Of a DNA stretch of 64,000 nt, positions 61,701-64,000 are shown piece after piece. The translations under genes and the position numbers were made by a program. The notes under the pieces are model-generated. The model had not been told where the DNA came from. It searched no databases and saw only the letters and a program-made list of their open reading frames with translations. How positions within the stretch are numbered: the first letter of the stretch is position 1; each line of letters begins with the position of its first letter. The DNA comes from Sarcocystis neurona (Eukaryota; Apicomplexa; Conoidasida; Eucoccidiorida; Sarcocystidae), in contig KL647303.1 of assembly GCA_000727475.1 (NCBI GenBank), positions 1,241,449 to 1,305,448 on the forward strand, in the 5' to 3' direction.

Positions 61701-62817
61701 CATCTGCAGCTGCCCGCGCGGTCTCCGCTGCTGGTGCGATCTGTGATGTGCCTCCTCCTGCTCTTCCTCCTCCTCGTGACGCTGTCGCTGCTCCAGCTCC
61801 TCCTGCTGCTCCTGTATCTGCTGTAGCTGCTGCTTCTTCCCCGGCAACTGTTCCACGTGCGTCCTGGGCCATAACTCCTGCTGCTGTCGCTTCCGCCGCC
61901 GTTGCTGCTGCTGTTCCCGCTCCTCCGCCAGCCGCTACGGCTCCTGCTGCTTCTGCTTCGGGAGCTGTTGTTGCTCCTGCTGCTGCTGTTGTCGCTGCCG
62001 TCGTTGGTGTTGGGGGCGCTGCTGCTGCTGTTCCTGCTGCGTCTCCTTCTGTCGGAGGCCCGGCTGCTGTTGCTGCTGCAGCCCCCTCCTCCCCAACGTA
62101 GCAGCAGCCGCTGCGCAGCAACGAAAATCGAGGCGGCCGTGTCAACGTGAACGCATCGTAGGCCACCGGCGAGTCACACAGCAGCGGCAGCTGATTCAAC
62201 AGCTCAGGGTACTCCTTGGGCAAGCCACTGCGTCTGCTGCTGCAGCGACCACCACACACAGCAGCACGCACATCGCCCCAGGCACCCGCACGCATGCGTG
62301 TAGCAGCTCTCTCTTCAACAGACACACACAGAAAATACGGTAAAAAGGAACAAAGGCACGTCTCCCTCGCACCTGGCGAGGTGCAGAAACGTCCAGCGAC
62401 CAACCCTCAAGTGTACAGACGCCAAACATCACCGCGCCAACACCGTCCCTTCCCTTCTCCTCCCCCCCCCCCCCCCAAGTGCTGGACAACAGGTAATAAC
62501 CCCGGGACGGTCCCACCGCACAGAGACGTGGCACAGACACAGATGGGGCAGCAGCAGCTCTAGATGCACCTCCAGCAGAACCAGTGACCCCACTCTTCTG
62601 TGCACGCGTCTACATGGTCAGGCCCGCCGGAGGTCGTAGGATACCCGAGACCTCCCCTAATGCGGTATTATCACATACCCTACTTCCCTTCGGTGACGGC
62701 GACGTACCGCTTTACGAAGCCGTAACACACGGCGAGAACCTGCACCGCGCTGCAGACGATCGGGAGATAAAAAGAGTCGGTGAGGCAGGTCACCGTGTCC
62801 AAGGAGCTGTACTGAAA
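5222..62817 (-). CDS. Giant HECT-type E3 ubiquitin ligase, HUWE1/UPL1/Tom1 class, 23 visible exons, N-terminus not found
   Basis: HECT ligases accept ubiquitin from an E2 onto a catalytic cysteine and pass it to substrates; this class regulates protein quality control, nuclear and chromatin processes. Exons in transcript order: 62817-62684, 62239-60814, 58898-57587, 56176-55677, 54268-54039, 53617-53022 (end uncertain), 52044-51796, 51192-49531, 49234-47829 (start uncertain), 46425-44718, 42941-39797, 38129-35044, 34566-28938, 27843-27383, 26610-25930, 24691-15671, 14304-10866, 10335-10108, 9177-8997, 8005-7939, 6749-6492, 5878-5748, 5363-5222. All introns are GT-AG and phases agree at every junction except exon 6/7. 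The product seen is about 11,900 residues. Order of parts: DUF908-like, DUF913-like, UBA, helical region, acidic hinge, UIM, three UBM-like motifs, HECT. I see no WWE domain, so the layout is closer to plant UPL1/2 than to animal HUWE1. Residue numbers below count from the first visible exon. Confidence 0.93.
5364..5747 (-). other. Last intron, CAG-rich
   Basis: About 384 bp with CAG/CTG runs and a Gly/Ala-like open frame on the plus strand, but no similarity. Acceptor TTTTTTGCTCTTCAG. Confidence 0.85.
5748..5878 (-). CDS. HECT ligase exon 22: HECT C-lobe
   Basis: Residues about 11806-11849. [28 protein letters not shown] and [11 protein letters not shown]. The first matches the family motif [15 protein letters not shown] at the N/C-lobe boundary. 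The donor GTAAGC leaves AA, completed by G in the last exon (Lys). Confidence 0.97.
5879..6491 (-). other. Intron with TA runs
   Basis: Contains TATATATATA blocks at 5948-5958, 6185-6210 and 6305-6330. No exon recognised; acceptor CTTTTTCTCCGCAG. Confidence 0.85.
6492..6749 (-). CDS. HECT ligase exon 21: end of HECT N-lobe, hinge to C-lobe
   Basis: Residues about 11720-11806, repeat-free. [52 protein letters not shown] and CWFWE are near-identical in pattern to HUWE1 VTEENKKEYVHLVCQMRM, FYEIIPKRLISIF, ELELLISGLPTIDIDDL and QWFWR. The junction [13 protein letters not shown] is in phase 0. Confidence 0.97.
6750..7938 (-). other. Intron with diverged tandem units and TA runs
   Basis: Units containing GCGGACATTTACTGCACCGA recur at about 6952, 7028 and 7135, separated by CTCTCTCTACACA and long (TA)n. 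Further TA and ACATAC repeats run to 7770. No exon recognised. Confidence 0.8.
7939..8005 (-). CDS. HECT ligase exon 20: short HECT exon (67 bp)
   Basis: Residues about 11698-11720. After TCTTCTCTGCAG it reads [14 protein letters not shown] then VPNGRSIP, aligning with [20 protein letters not shown] of HUWE1. The donor is GTAAGA, phase 0. It is easily missed by gene finders because of its size. Confidence 0.95.
8006..8996 (-). other. Intron with AGATAGATAGG microsatellite
   Basis: AGATAGATAGGTAGAC-like repeats fill 8350-8470. A perfect GGTGTACGTACACC palindrome lies at 8150-8163. No exon recognised. Confidence 0.85.
8997..9177 (-). CDS. HECT ligase exon 19: HECT N-lobe, E2-binding side
   Basis: Residues about 11637-11697. 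[20 protein letters not shown] and [19 protein letters not shown] equal HUWE1 AVYDNRLLECYFTRSFYKH and GLVYLLENDVSTLGYDLTF. The donor is GTCCGT after AG; exon 20 adds C to make the Ser of LTFSTE. Confidence 0.96.
9178..10107 (-). other. Intron
   Basis: Contains ACATACACGTGTAC-type microsatellite (9250-9540) and TATACATATA (9765-9840). No exon recognised. Confidence 0.85.
10108..10335 (-). CDS. HECT ligase exon 18: HECT N-lobe
   Basis: Residues about 11561-11637. With exon 17 it reads [20 protein letters not shown], then [31 protein letters not shown] and [11 protein letters not shown]. The DAGG-REW and NPxYALF motifs are hallmarks of the HECT N-lobe. There are no repeats. The donor GTATCT leaves one base (phase 1). 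Confidence 0.97.
10336..10865 (-). other. Intron within the HECT domain
   Basis: No coding similarity; CAG-poor compared with exon 17. The acceptor is TTGTCCCCTCTTCGTCAG. Confidence 0.85.
10866..14304 (-). CDS. HECT ligase exon 17: pre-HECT helices and start of HECT N-lobe
   Basis: Residues about 10415-11561. First island: [20 protein letters not shown], then [20 protein letters not shown] with [18 protein letters not shown], and [20 protein letters not shown], like HUWE1 LWDMLGECLKELEESH. The HECT start follows: [35 protein letters not shown] and [18 protein letters not shown]. These match AETHRTVLNQILRQST, DVKRKYFRQEL and RRDHVFEDSYRELHRKSP. Ala/Pro, Gln and Glu tracts separate the islands. 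The donor GTAAGA leaves G, completed by exon 18. Confidence 0.93.
13996..14055. repeat. 15-bp in-frame tandem repeat encoding Ala-Ser-Ala-Ala-Pro
   Basis: AGAAGCAGGGGCAGC occurs four times in a row (13996, 14011, 14026, 14041), giving ASAAP repeats in exon 17. A related array, GCAGGAGCAGACGCA-like, lies at 12662-12740 in the same exon. Confidence 0.93.
14305..15670 (-). other. Intron containing an assembly gap
   Basis: Includes 508 N at 14707-15214, flanked by two near-identical copies of about 150 bp. Outside those it has no recognised content. Splicing joins KEYPINVLI to TLTGGLLFQ in phase 0. Confidence 0.85.
14550..15372. repeat. Near-identical flanks around an N gap (14707-15214)
   Basis: The left flank (about 14550-14706) and right flank (about 15215-15372) share the same order: CAG run, CCTCCTC, GCCCGCCCAC, a (TA)n run, then ATATCTTTGTGCGCACA, CATCGATATACATATACAC and TTTACGTGTCT. 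Differences are small indels and substitutions near repeats. This is either a tandem duplication or two unmerged reads of one locus. Confidence 0.9.
15671..24691 (-). CDS. HECT ligase exon 16: UIM and three UBM/DUF4414-type motifs in a 9-kb exon
   Basis: Residues about 7408-10415, one open frame of about 3,007 codons. The UIM (22409-22472) reads [18 protein letters not shown]. Three ubiquitin-binding-type motifs follow: [17 protein letters not shown] (21747-21812), [17 protein letters not shown] (20690-20755) and [17 protein letters not shown] (about 20530-20600), the last with [20 protein letters not shown]. They equal the HUWE1 LAALPDDIRREVL, LAALPPAIQEEVL and IQTLPSDLRRSVLED series. Later helices: [40 protein letters not shown] and the end KEYPINVLI before GTAAGT. 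Everything between is Ala/Ser/Gly/Gln-rich. Start at 24691 follows CTGCTGCGCAG in phase 0 with exon 15. Confidence 0.9.
22855..23010. repeat. 18-bp in-frame tandem repeat encoding Ala-Pro/Ala-Val
   Basis: The unit GTGCAACCGCAGGAGCAG and variants repeat about eight times every 18 bp from 22855. On the gene strand this gives APAVAP-type hexapeptides. It is part of exon 16, upstream of the UIM. Confidence 0.93.
24692..25929 (-). other. Intron with clustered GGTGTACGTACACC palindromes
   Basis: This intron carries a cluster of the 14-bp palindrome and diverged copies (24866, 24896, 24947, 25008, 25054, 25449, 25472). CAG runs are few. No exon is recognised, though 25250-25560 has an open minus frame without similarity. 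Confidence 0.7.
24860..25490. repeat. Cluster of the 14-bp palindrome GGTGTACGTACACC and variants
   Basis: Copies include GGTGTACATACACC at 25054-25067, AGTGTACGTACACT at 25449-25462 and AGTGTACGTACACC at 25472-25485, plus imperfect ones at 24866, 24896, 24947 and 25008. Perfect copies also occur at 8150-8163 and 57235-57248, and a near copy at 5177-5190. Apart from 5177 (3' flank of the HECT gene) all lie in introns. Confidence 0.85.
25930..26610 (-). CDS. HECT ligase exon 15: end of acidic hinge, Ala/Thr-rich linker
   Basis: Residues about 7181-7408. It starts [18 protein letters not shown], then an acidic block and [15 protein letters not shown] long Ala/Thr/Pro/Gly linker follows, then [10 protein letters not shown] near the end. 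The donor is GTAAGC after EANR (phase 0). Beyond the first 60 residues there is no conserved fold. Confidence 0.85.
26611..27382 (-). other. Intron with TATATACA/ACATAC microsatellite
   Basis: Nearly all of 26800-27260 is TATATA, ACATACAT and GTGTGT-like repeat. The acceptor is GCGTTTTATTTGCAG. Confidence 0.85.
27383..27843 (-). CDS. HECT ligase exon 14: polyacidic hinge and Ala/Gly-rich linker
   Basis: Residues about 7027-7181. It begins with some 30 almost exclusively acidic residues (GAA/GAC/GAT codons), then a basic patch [14 protein letters not shown], an Ala/Gly-rich linker and a second acidic cluster. It ends [10 protein letters not shown] before GTGAGG. Joined to exon 15 this gives [15 protein letters not shown], aligned with the HUWE1 VRFERFDREDDLIIEFD segment. 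Confidence 0.8.
27844..28937 (-). other. Intron rich in CAG/CTG
   Basis: Both strands stay open over much of this intron because of CAG/CTG runs, but no frame shows family similarity. The splice choice gives DDDDLDS joined to DEEDEEEGD, keeping the acidic run. Confidence 0.65.
28938..34566 (-). CDS. HECT ligase exon 13: helical region ending in a polyacidic hinge
   Basis: Residues about 5151-7027. Start: [20 protein letters not shown], matching HUWE1 GPAACRNPDIFTEVANCCI. Later islands: [78 protein letters not shown] and [20 protein letters not shown]. Filler is Ala/Gln/Ser, with a Gly-Ser-Asn domain near 30480-30980. From about 29320 to 28940 the chain is almost all Glu and Asp, as in the family hinge. 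The chosen donor (GTGGGC, phase 1) fits exon 14; a nearby GTAGAA does not. Confidence 0.85.
30771..30870. repeat. 30-bp in-frame tandem repeat encoding Gly-Ser-Asn
   Basis: A 30-bp unit recurs at 30781, 30811 and 30841 and encodes [10 protein letters not shown]. It lies in a longer Gly/Ser/Asn-rich run (30480-30980) of exon 13. Length is a whole number of codons, so copy changes keep the frame. Confidence 0.9.
34567..35043 (-). other. Intron with TATATACA microsatellite
   Basis: ACATATATATA and TATATGTGTA motifs at 34680-34760, a CTG-rich stretch at 34915-35000, and the acceptor GTGTTCTGCTGCTGCTGCAG. Confidence 0.8.
35044..38129 (-). CDS. HECT ligase exon 12: helical region
   Basis: Residues about 4122-5151. 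Recognisable helices are [20 protein letters not shown] near the start, [20 protein letters not shown] with [20 protein letters not shown] in the middle, and a long helical end. That end includes [20 protein letters not shown] and [20 protein letters not shown]. They match HUWE1 [20 protein letters not shown] and [20 protein letters not shown]. Gln-rich, Ser-rich and His/Arg-rich segments intervene. The donor is GTAAGC in phase 0. Confidence 0.88.
38787..38870. repeat. 14-bp tandem repeat, six perfect copies
   Basis: ACGGCGGTGGAGAC is repeated six times without a mismatch, directly followed by AACCCACG. It lies inside an intron. The 14-bp period shifts frame at each copy, so coding pressure did not shape it. 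Confidence 0.97.
39165..39670. repeat. Degenerate minisatellite, unit about 50-70 bp
   Basis: The element ACAACCTTCTCCGTATATAC and variants recur at about 39172, 39230, 39296, 39351, 39421, 39478, 39527, 39583 and 39646. Each copy is followed by CACA-rich then TATATA-rich sequence. Spacing ranges from 50 to 70 bp. It occupies the 5' part of the intron, close to exon 11's donor. Confidence 0.85.
39797..42941 (-). CDS. HECT ligase exon 11: UBA domain, then repeats and a helical segment
   Basis: Residues about 3074-4122. The UBA domain (42478-42600) reads [18 protein letters not shown] then [14 protein letters not shown], with the MGF loop that contacts ubiquitin intact. A very long Ala/Gly/Ser/Thr-rich insertion follows. 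Conserved helices resume at 40600-40800: [36 protein letters not shown] and [20 protein letters not shown]. These parallel the HUWE1 FHLLDELPDTVYRVCDLI area. A Glu-rich and then an Arg/Ser-rich tail close the exon before GTGAGT (phase 1). Confidence 0.9.
42942..44717 (-). other. Intron with TA and ATAC microsatellites
   Basis: TATATA and GTATGTAT runs fill 43120-43770 and a CAG field fills 43890-44260. The CAG field opens frames on both strands but carries no family similarity. Confidence 0.75.
44718..46425 (-). CDS. HECT ligase exon 10: DUF913-like region, mostly low complexity
   Basis: Residues about 2505-3074. The junction with exon 9 gives [18 protein letters not shown] in phase. Helical islands are [20 protein letters not shown] near the middle and [20 protein letters not shown] at the end. 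Between them lie several hundred Ala/Ser/Gly/Gln residues. Similarity to the family is weaker here than in neighbours, but the frame is open and both splice phases fit. Confidence 0.78.
46426..47828 (-). other. Intron with ACATAC-type microsatellite
   Basis: The 47350-47760 half is a continuous field of ACATACATAT, ACACATAC and TACGTACGTAC motifs. The 46430-46700 part is CAG-rich. No exon was recognised. Confidence 0.7.
47829..49234 (-). CDS. HECT ligase exon 9: DUF913-like region (5' limit uncertain)
   Basis: Residues about 2036-2505. It reads [18 protein letters not shown], then [38 protein letters not shown] and [20 protein letters not shown]. The [20 protein letters not shown] run equals HUWE1 [20 protein letters not shown] and ALFETFNWAL. 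Gln/Arg/Glu-rich filler follows, then [16 protein letters not shown] at the end. A phase-0 start needs an AAG acceptor at 49235; the nearby classic CAG at about 49284 is out of phase. The donor is GTGTCT after AG (phase 2). Confidence 0.8.
49235..49530 (-). other. Short CAG-rich intron
   Basis: About 296 bp with CAG runs at 49257-49290 and 49390-49420. It contains several CAG sites that could act as alternative acceptors. Confidence 0.6.
49531..51192 (-). CDS. HECT ligase exon 8: DUF913-like region
   Basis: Residues about 1482-2036. [19 protein letters not shown] and [17 protein letters not shown] match HUWE1 [20 protein letters not shown]. Helical islands follow: [36 protein letters not shown] and [18 protein letters not shown]. 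Between them are Ser-rich and Gln-rich runs. The last part, [17 protein letters not shown], precedes GTAAGC and corresponds to the UPL1 helix LNKLNCTLRFFFTALV. Confidence 0.88.
51193..51795 (-). other. Intron with a 24-bp tandem repeat
   Basis: The half next to the upstream exon carries the repeat listed at 51535-51770. The rest has (TA)n at 51305-51325 and A-rich sequence, with the acceptor TTTCTTTGGCTCTGCAG. Confidence 0.8.
51535..51770. repeat. 24-bp tandem repeat of CTG runs ending in TTCTAACAG
   Basis: TTCTAACAG recurs exactly every 24 bp at 51619, 51643, 51667, 51691 and 51715, separated by (CTG)5. Less regular related copies with TCTAATAACTG and TCTAATTGCTG lie at 51535-51610. The array sits within an intron of the minus-strand gene. 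Confidence 0.92.
51796..52044 (-). CDS. HECT ligase exon 7: DUF913-like region
   Basis: Residues about 1399-1482. The start [14 protein letters not shown] is a near match to LGSAVDELMRHQ of HUWE1. [19 protein letters not shown] follows at the position of TAIIKLLEEICNLG. The exon ends LQDLR before GTAAGG (phase 0). Confidence 0.88.
52045..53021 (-). other. Intron, or partly an unplaced exon extension
   Basis: The exon 6 frame remains open to about 52435 and includes [19 protein letters not shown], which may or may not be coding. Below that are (TA)n blocks (52190-52275) typical of introns here. Confidence 0.5.
53022..53617 (-). CDS. HECT ligase exon 6: DUF913-like region (3' limit uncertain)
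   Basis: Residues about 1200-1399. It begins [40 protein letters not shown] and [20 protein letters not shown]. These match HUWE1 YYGPSLFLLATEVVTVFV and [20 protein letters not shown] through CLNARGLQSFVQCQPFERL. The later part is Ser/Ala/Gly-rich. The end at 53022 uses a strong GTGAGTAC donor, but its phase (1) does not fit the phase-0 acceptor chosen for exon 7. Either another donor is used, the frame runs on toward about 52440 (it stays open), or a small exon is missed. Confidence 0.7.
53618..54038 (-). other. Intron, with a C12 homopolymer
   Basis: Contains 12 C at 53779-53790 and repeated TCCCTGTGTCCCT motifs near 53870-53935. The acceptor side on the minus strand is the pyrimidine tract CTTTCTGTTTTCTTCAG. 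Confidence 0.8.
54039..54268 (-). CDS. HECT ligase exon 5: start of DUF913-like region
   Basis: Residues about 1124-1200, free of repeats. It reads [38 protein letters not shown] and [18 protein letters not shown]. These correspond to HUWE1 [20 protein letters not shown] and DGSLPTSLKHIISNAEYYG. The donor GTGAGG falls after TG, and the next exon supplies G to make the Trp of PQWFGRG. Confidence 0.92.
54269..55676 (-). other. Intron with a 30-bp tandem repeat
   Basis: About four units of a 30-bp repeat (core ACACGCGACAAGAG followed by CAG runs) occupy 55479-55600. Remaining sequence has CAG/ACAGACA microsatellite character and no recognised exon. Confidence 0.75.
55677..56176 (-). CDS. HECT ligase exon 4: end of DUF908-like region
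   Basis: Residues about 958-1124. It starts [19 protein letters not shown] and continues [34 protein letters not shown] and YDAACLLQC. These match HUWE1 ALLKVIKFLGDEQDQITFV, RAVRVVDLITNL and SIFIYRLEHEVDLCRKE. An Ala/Arg-rich stretch follows and the exon ends [10 protein letters not shown] before GTGAGG (phase 0). Confidence 0.87.
56177..57586 (-). other. Intron
   Basis: Contains scattered CAG runs (56440-56660, 57400-57500) and, at 57235-57248, one perfect copy of the GGTGTACGTACACC palindrome with a diverged second copy 15-30 bp further on. No exon is recognised. Confidence 0.7.
57587..58898 (-). CDS. HECT ligase exon 3: DUF908-like region
   Basis: Residues about 520-957. It opens with [15 protein letters not shown], then [18 protein letters not shown] and [18 protein letters not shown]. 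These parallel the HUWE1 helices around RLHAISILVYSN, LMEIKAASLRTL and ASYHGFLPVLVRNCI. A charged Glu/Gln/Arg-rich insertion follows (about 200 residues). The exon closes with [18 protein letters not shown], equal to ALFSFLYHLASYD of HUWE1. The donor GTAGGC leaves one base, which the next exon completes to give [14 protein letters not shown]. Confidence 0.88.
58899..60813 (-). other. Intron with a degenerate minisatellite
   Basis: This 1.9-kb intron is mostly the degenerate repeat listed separately (about 59200-60400). A CAG-rich stretch lies at 60530-60620. Its acceptor is TTTGTTTTGTTGCAG just above 58898. Confidence 0.8.
59200..60400. repeat. Degenerate minisatellite, unit about 50-60 bp
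   Basis: A motif close to GCAGAGAAGCCATATACACA recurs some twenty times, often preceded by TATTATATGTCTATAC. Examples are at 59490, 59528, 59610, 59649, 59895, 59956, 60170 and 60290. Copies have diverged in sequence and spacing, which suggests an old array within a single intron. Confidence 0.8.
60814..62239 (-). CDS. HECT ligase exon 2: DUF908-like region with large low-complexity insertions
   Basis: Residues about 45-520. Conserved islands are separated by Ala/Thr/Ser-rich filler. The islands are [15 protein letters not shown], then [15 protein letters not shown], then [20 protein letters not shown], then [10 protein letters not shown], then [15 protein letters not shown]. They align in order with the HUWE1 stretch TLHFEFYADPG ... 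LHYIHIEQLD ... KMYSIPKDKQMLLFTH. The exon ends in ACG followed by GTATGCGT (phase 0). The start could be any of three in-phase CAG acceptors within 6 bases. Confidence 0.85.
62240..62683 (-). other. Intron, with a C15 homopolymer
   Basis: Nothing coding is recognised. It contains a run of 15 C at 62462-62476, a likely site of sequencing length error. Confidence 0.7.
62684..62817 (-). CDS. HECT ligase exon 1 of those visible: DUF908-like start
   Basis: Residues about 1-45. The exon follows a TTATTGCTGCAG acceptor and reads [12 protein letters not shown] then [16 protein letters not shown]. This matches the HUWE1 N-terminal armadillo segment with LYSSIEHLTTLL and VLAVLNLLYVFSKR. The donor is taken as GTAGGG after codon position two; the stronger-looking GTATGTG just downstream would include an in-frame TAG. 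This is the most N-terminal part that could be placed. Confidence 0.8.
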
Positions 62818-64000
62818 CTGCAGCAATAACAAATTCGGAGAATTGCGCGAGACACACAGAGACAACAGGGCACACGAGGCTGAAGAGAGAGACCGCGCGA
62901 GGAAGAAAAGCAAGCATGTGTGCGTCGTACGCCTGCTGAGAGCAGCAACAACAAATCAAACTAAAAGGCGGTGAGAGAGAAGACACAGAGAGGACGAGAC
63001 AGTGAGAGAGAAGAGAGGGACACGGAGGGACAGAAAGAGACAGAGAGGGGGGGAAGGAAAGCGAGGACGAGAGAGACAGAGACAGAGACAGAGAGAGACG
63101 AGGAGACAGAGAGAGAAGGAGACAGAGAGAGAGAGGAGACAGGGGACAAAGAGAGAGAGACAGAGAGAGAGAATGAGACAGGGGAGAAGGAGACAGAGAG
63201 AGAGGATGAGACACGGGAGATAGAGAGAGAGAAGAAGACAGAGAGAGAGGAGAGAGAGGGGGGATAAAGAGGCAGGGGAGATAAAGAGAGAGGAGAGATA
63301 GAGAGAGAGAGGAAGAGAGATAGGAAGAGGGAGGAAGTTGGGGTGTGCGTGAGTGAGGACAGCAACTGGTGAGATATTAGACGAGACAGAGAGAGAACAG
63401 AAAGAGACAGAGGGAGAGACGGAGGGGAAGTGTGCGCGTATGTGAATCGCGAGGGCAGCAACACGGAGAGAAACGTTGGGAGAGACCAACGGAGCCAGGC
63501 CAAGAGGAAGCGAGAAAAAGAAAGAGACGTCCGCGTGTGTGTCTGCACGTCAAGGTCGCATGCATCCGGGCAGCAGCAGTTCACGCAAGCCGCCGCCGCA
63601 GACGGACAGAGAGAGAGAGAGACGCAGACACGTGCGAGTGGCAGGCGCCTCGCACTGCAACGCAGATGTTGGGACCGCCTCAGAAAGAGGAACGGGCGTG
63701 GATTTGGTAAAGAAGCAACGAGACATGCGCAGAGTCCGGAAAACAACAGCGAGGGGAGGAGAAGGCGCAGGACACTGGCAAAACAACGAGTCACGAAAGA
63801 AGACGCTTCTCACCGCAGTCGAGACAGAAAGACAGAAGAAAGAAAAGGAACGGACACACCGCCAGAAACGGCAGTCGAGACACAGAGAAAGAGAGAGAAT
63901 TTCAGGCGCCGCTACGGCAGTCGAAGGAGAGAACGAGCCGCAGGCATATCGTCGGAAATATCAGGAACTCGCACTGTACGCCACCAGAAATGCCGGCATT
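62818..64000 (-). other. Intron or 5' region of the HECT gene with a long purine (GA) tract
   Basis: No exon could be placed here although the family has about 130 more N-terminal residues. On the plus strand 62960-63460 is a near-continuous GAGAGACAGAGA-type tract, which is CTCTCT pyrimidine-rich on the gene's own strand. The rest (63460-64000) shows no recognisable coding similarity. Missing N-terminal exon(s) most likely lie above 64000. Confidence 0.6.

Noticed and set aside
62956..63794. Leu/Ser-rich minus-strand frames that look like membrane segments
   Set aside because: They come from CTCTCT repeat translation (LSLSLS) in the pyrimidine tract, with no conserved residues.

Overview
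The window looks like nuclear DNA of an apicomplexan coccidian, most likely Eimeria. The evidence is three-fold: CAG/CTG trinucleotide runs saturate exons and introns and encode long Ala, Gln, Ser and Gly tracts inside conserved proteins; genes are intron-rich with GT-AG introns; and non-coding DNA is packed with (TA)n, TATATACATA-type and other microsatellites. CAG-driven homopolymeric amino-acid repeats are a known hallmark of Eimeria genomes. No bacterial genes, CRISPR array, transposon, tRNA or rRNA was recognised.

Layout. (1) Positions 1-1829, plus strand: the last two exons of a sulfite oxidase family molybdoenzyme (C-terminal Moco dimerisation domain), whose body lies before the window. 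Its last intron holds a perfect 31-bp inverted repeat. (2) Positions 1830-5221: a convergent intergenic space with no gene I can name. (3) Positions 5222-62817, minus strand: one giant gene for a HECT E3 ubiquitin ligase of the HUWE1/UPL1/Tom1 class. I place 23 exons by collinear similarity to that family; all but one junction agree in reading phase. The coding sequence seen is about 35.7 kb, or roughly 11,900 residues, against about 4,400 for human HUWE1; most of the excess is Ala/Ser/Gln/Gly-rich low-complexity sequence. The extreme N-terminus is not found in 62818-64000 and probably lies beyond the window. (4) Introns hold most of the other structure: degenerate minisatellites (39.2-39.7 kb and 59.2-60.4 kb), a 24-bp tandem repeat of splice-acceptor-like units, a recurrent GGTGTACGTACACC palindrome, a 14-bp x6 repeat, a purine tract, and a 508-bp N gap whose two flanks are near-copies of each other.

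Domain order in the ligase, from the high-coordinate end: DUF908-like armadillo region (exons 1-4), DUF913-like region (exons 5-10), UBA (exon 11), helical region (exons 11-13), polyacidic hinge (exons 13-15), UIM and three UBM/DUF4414-type motifs (exon 16), pre-HECT helices (exons 16-17) and the HECT domain (exons 17-23) with its catalytic Cys in the last exon. The HECT exons are short and repeat-free, while the upstream exons have absorbed the repeats. The many long open frames on the opposite strand are by-products of CAG/CTG repeats, which rarely create stops in any frame.
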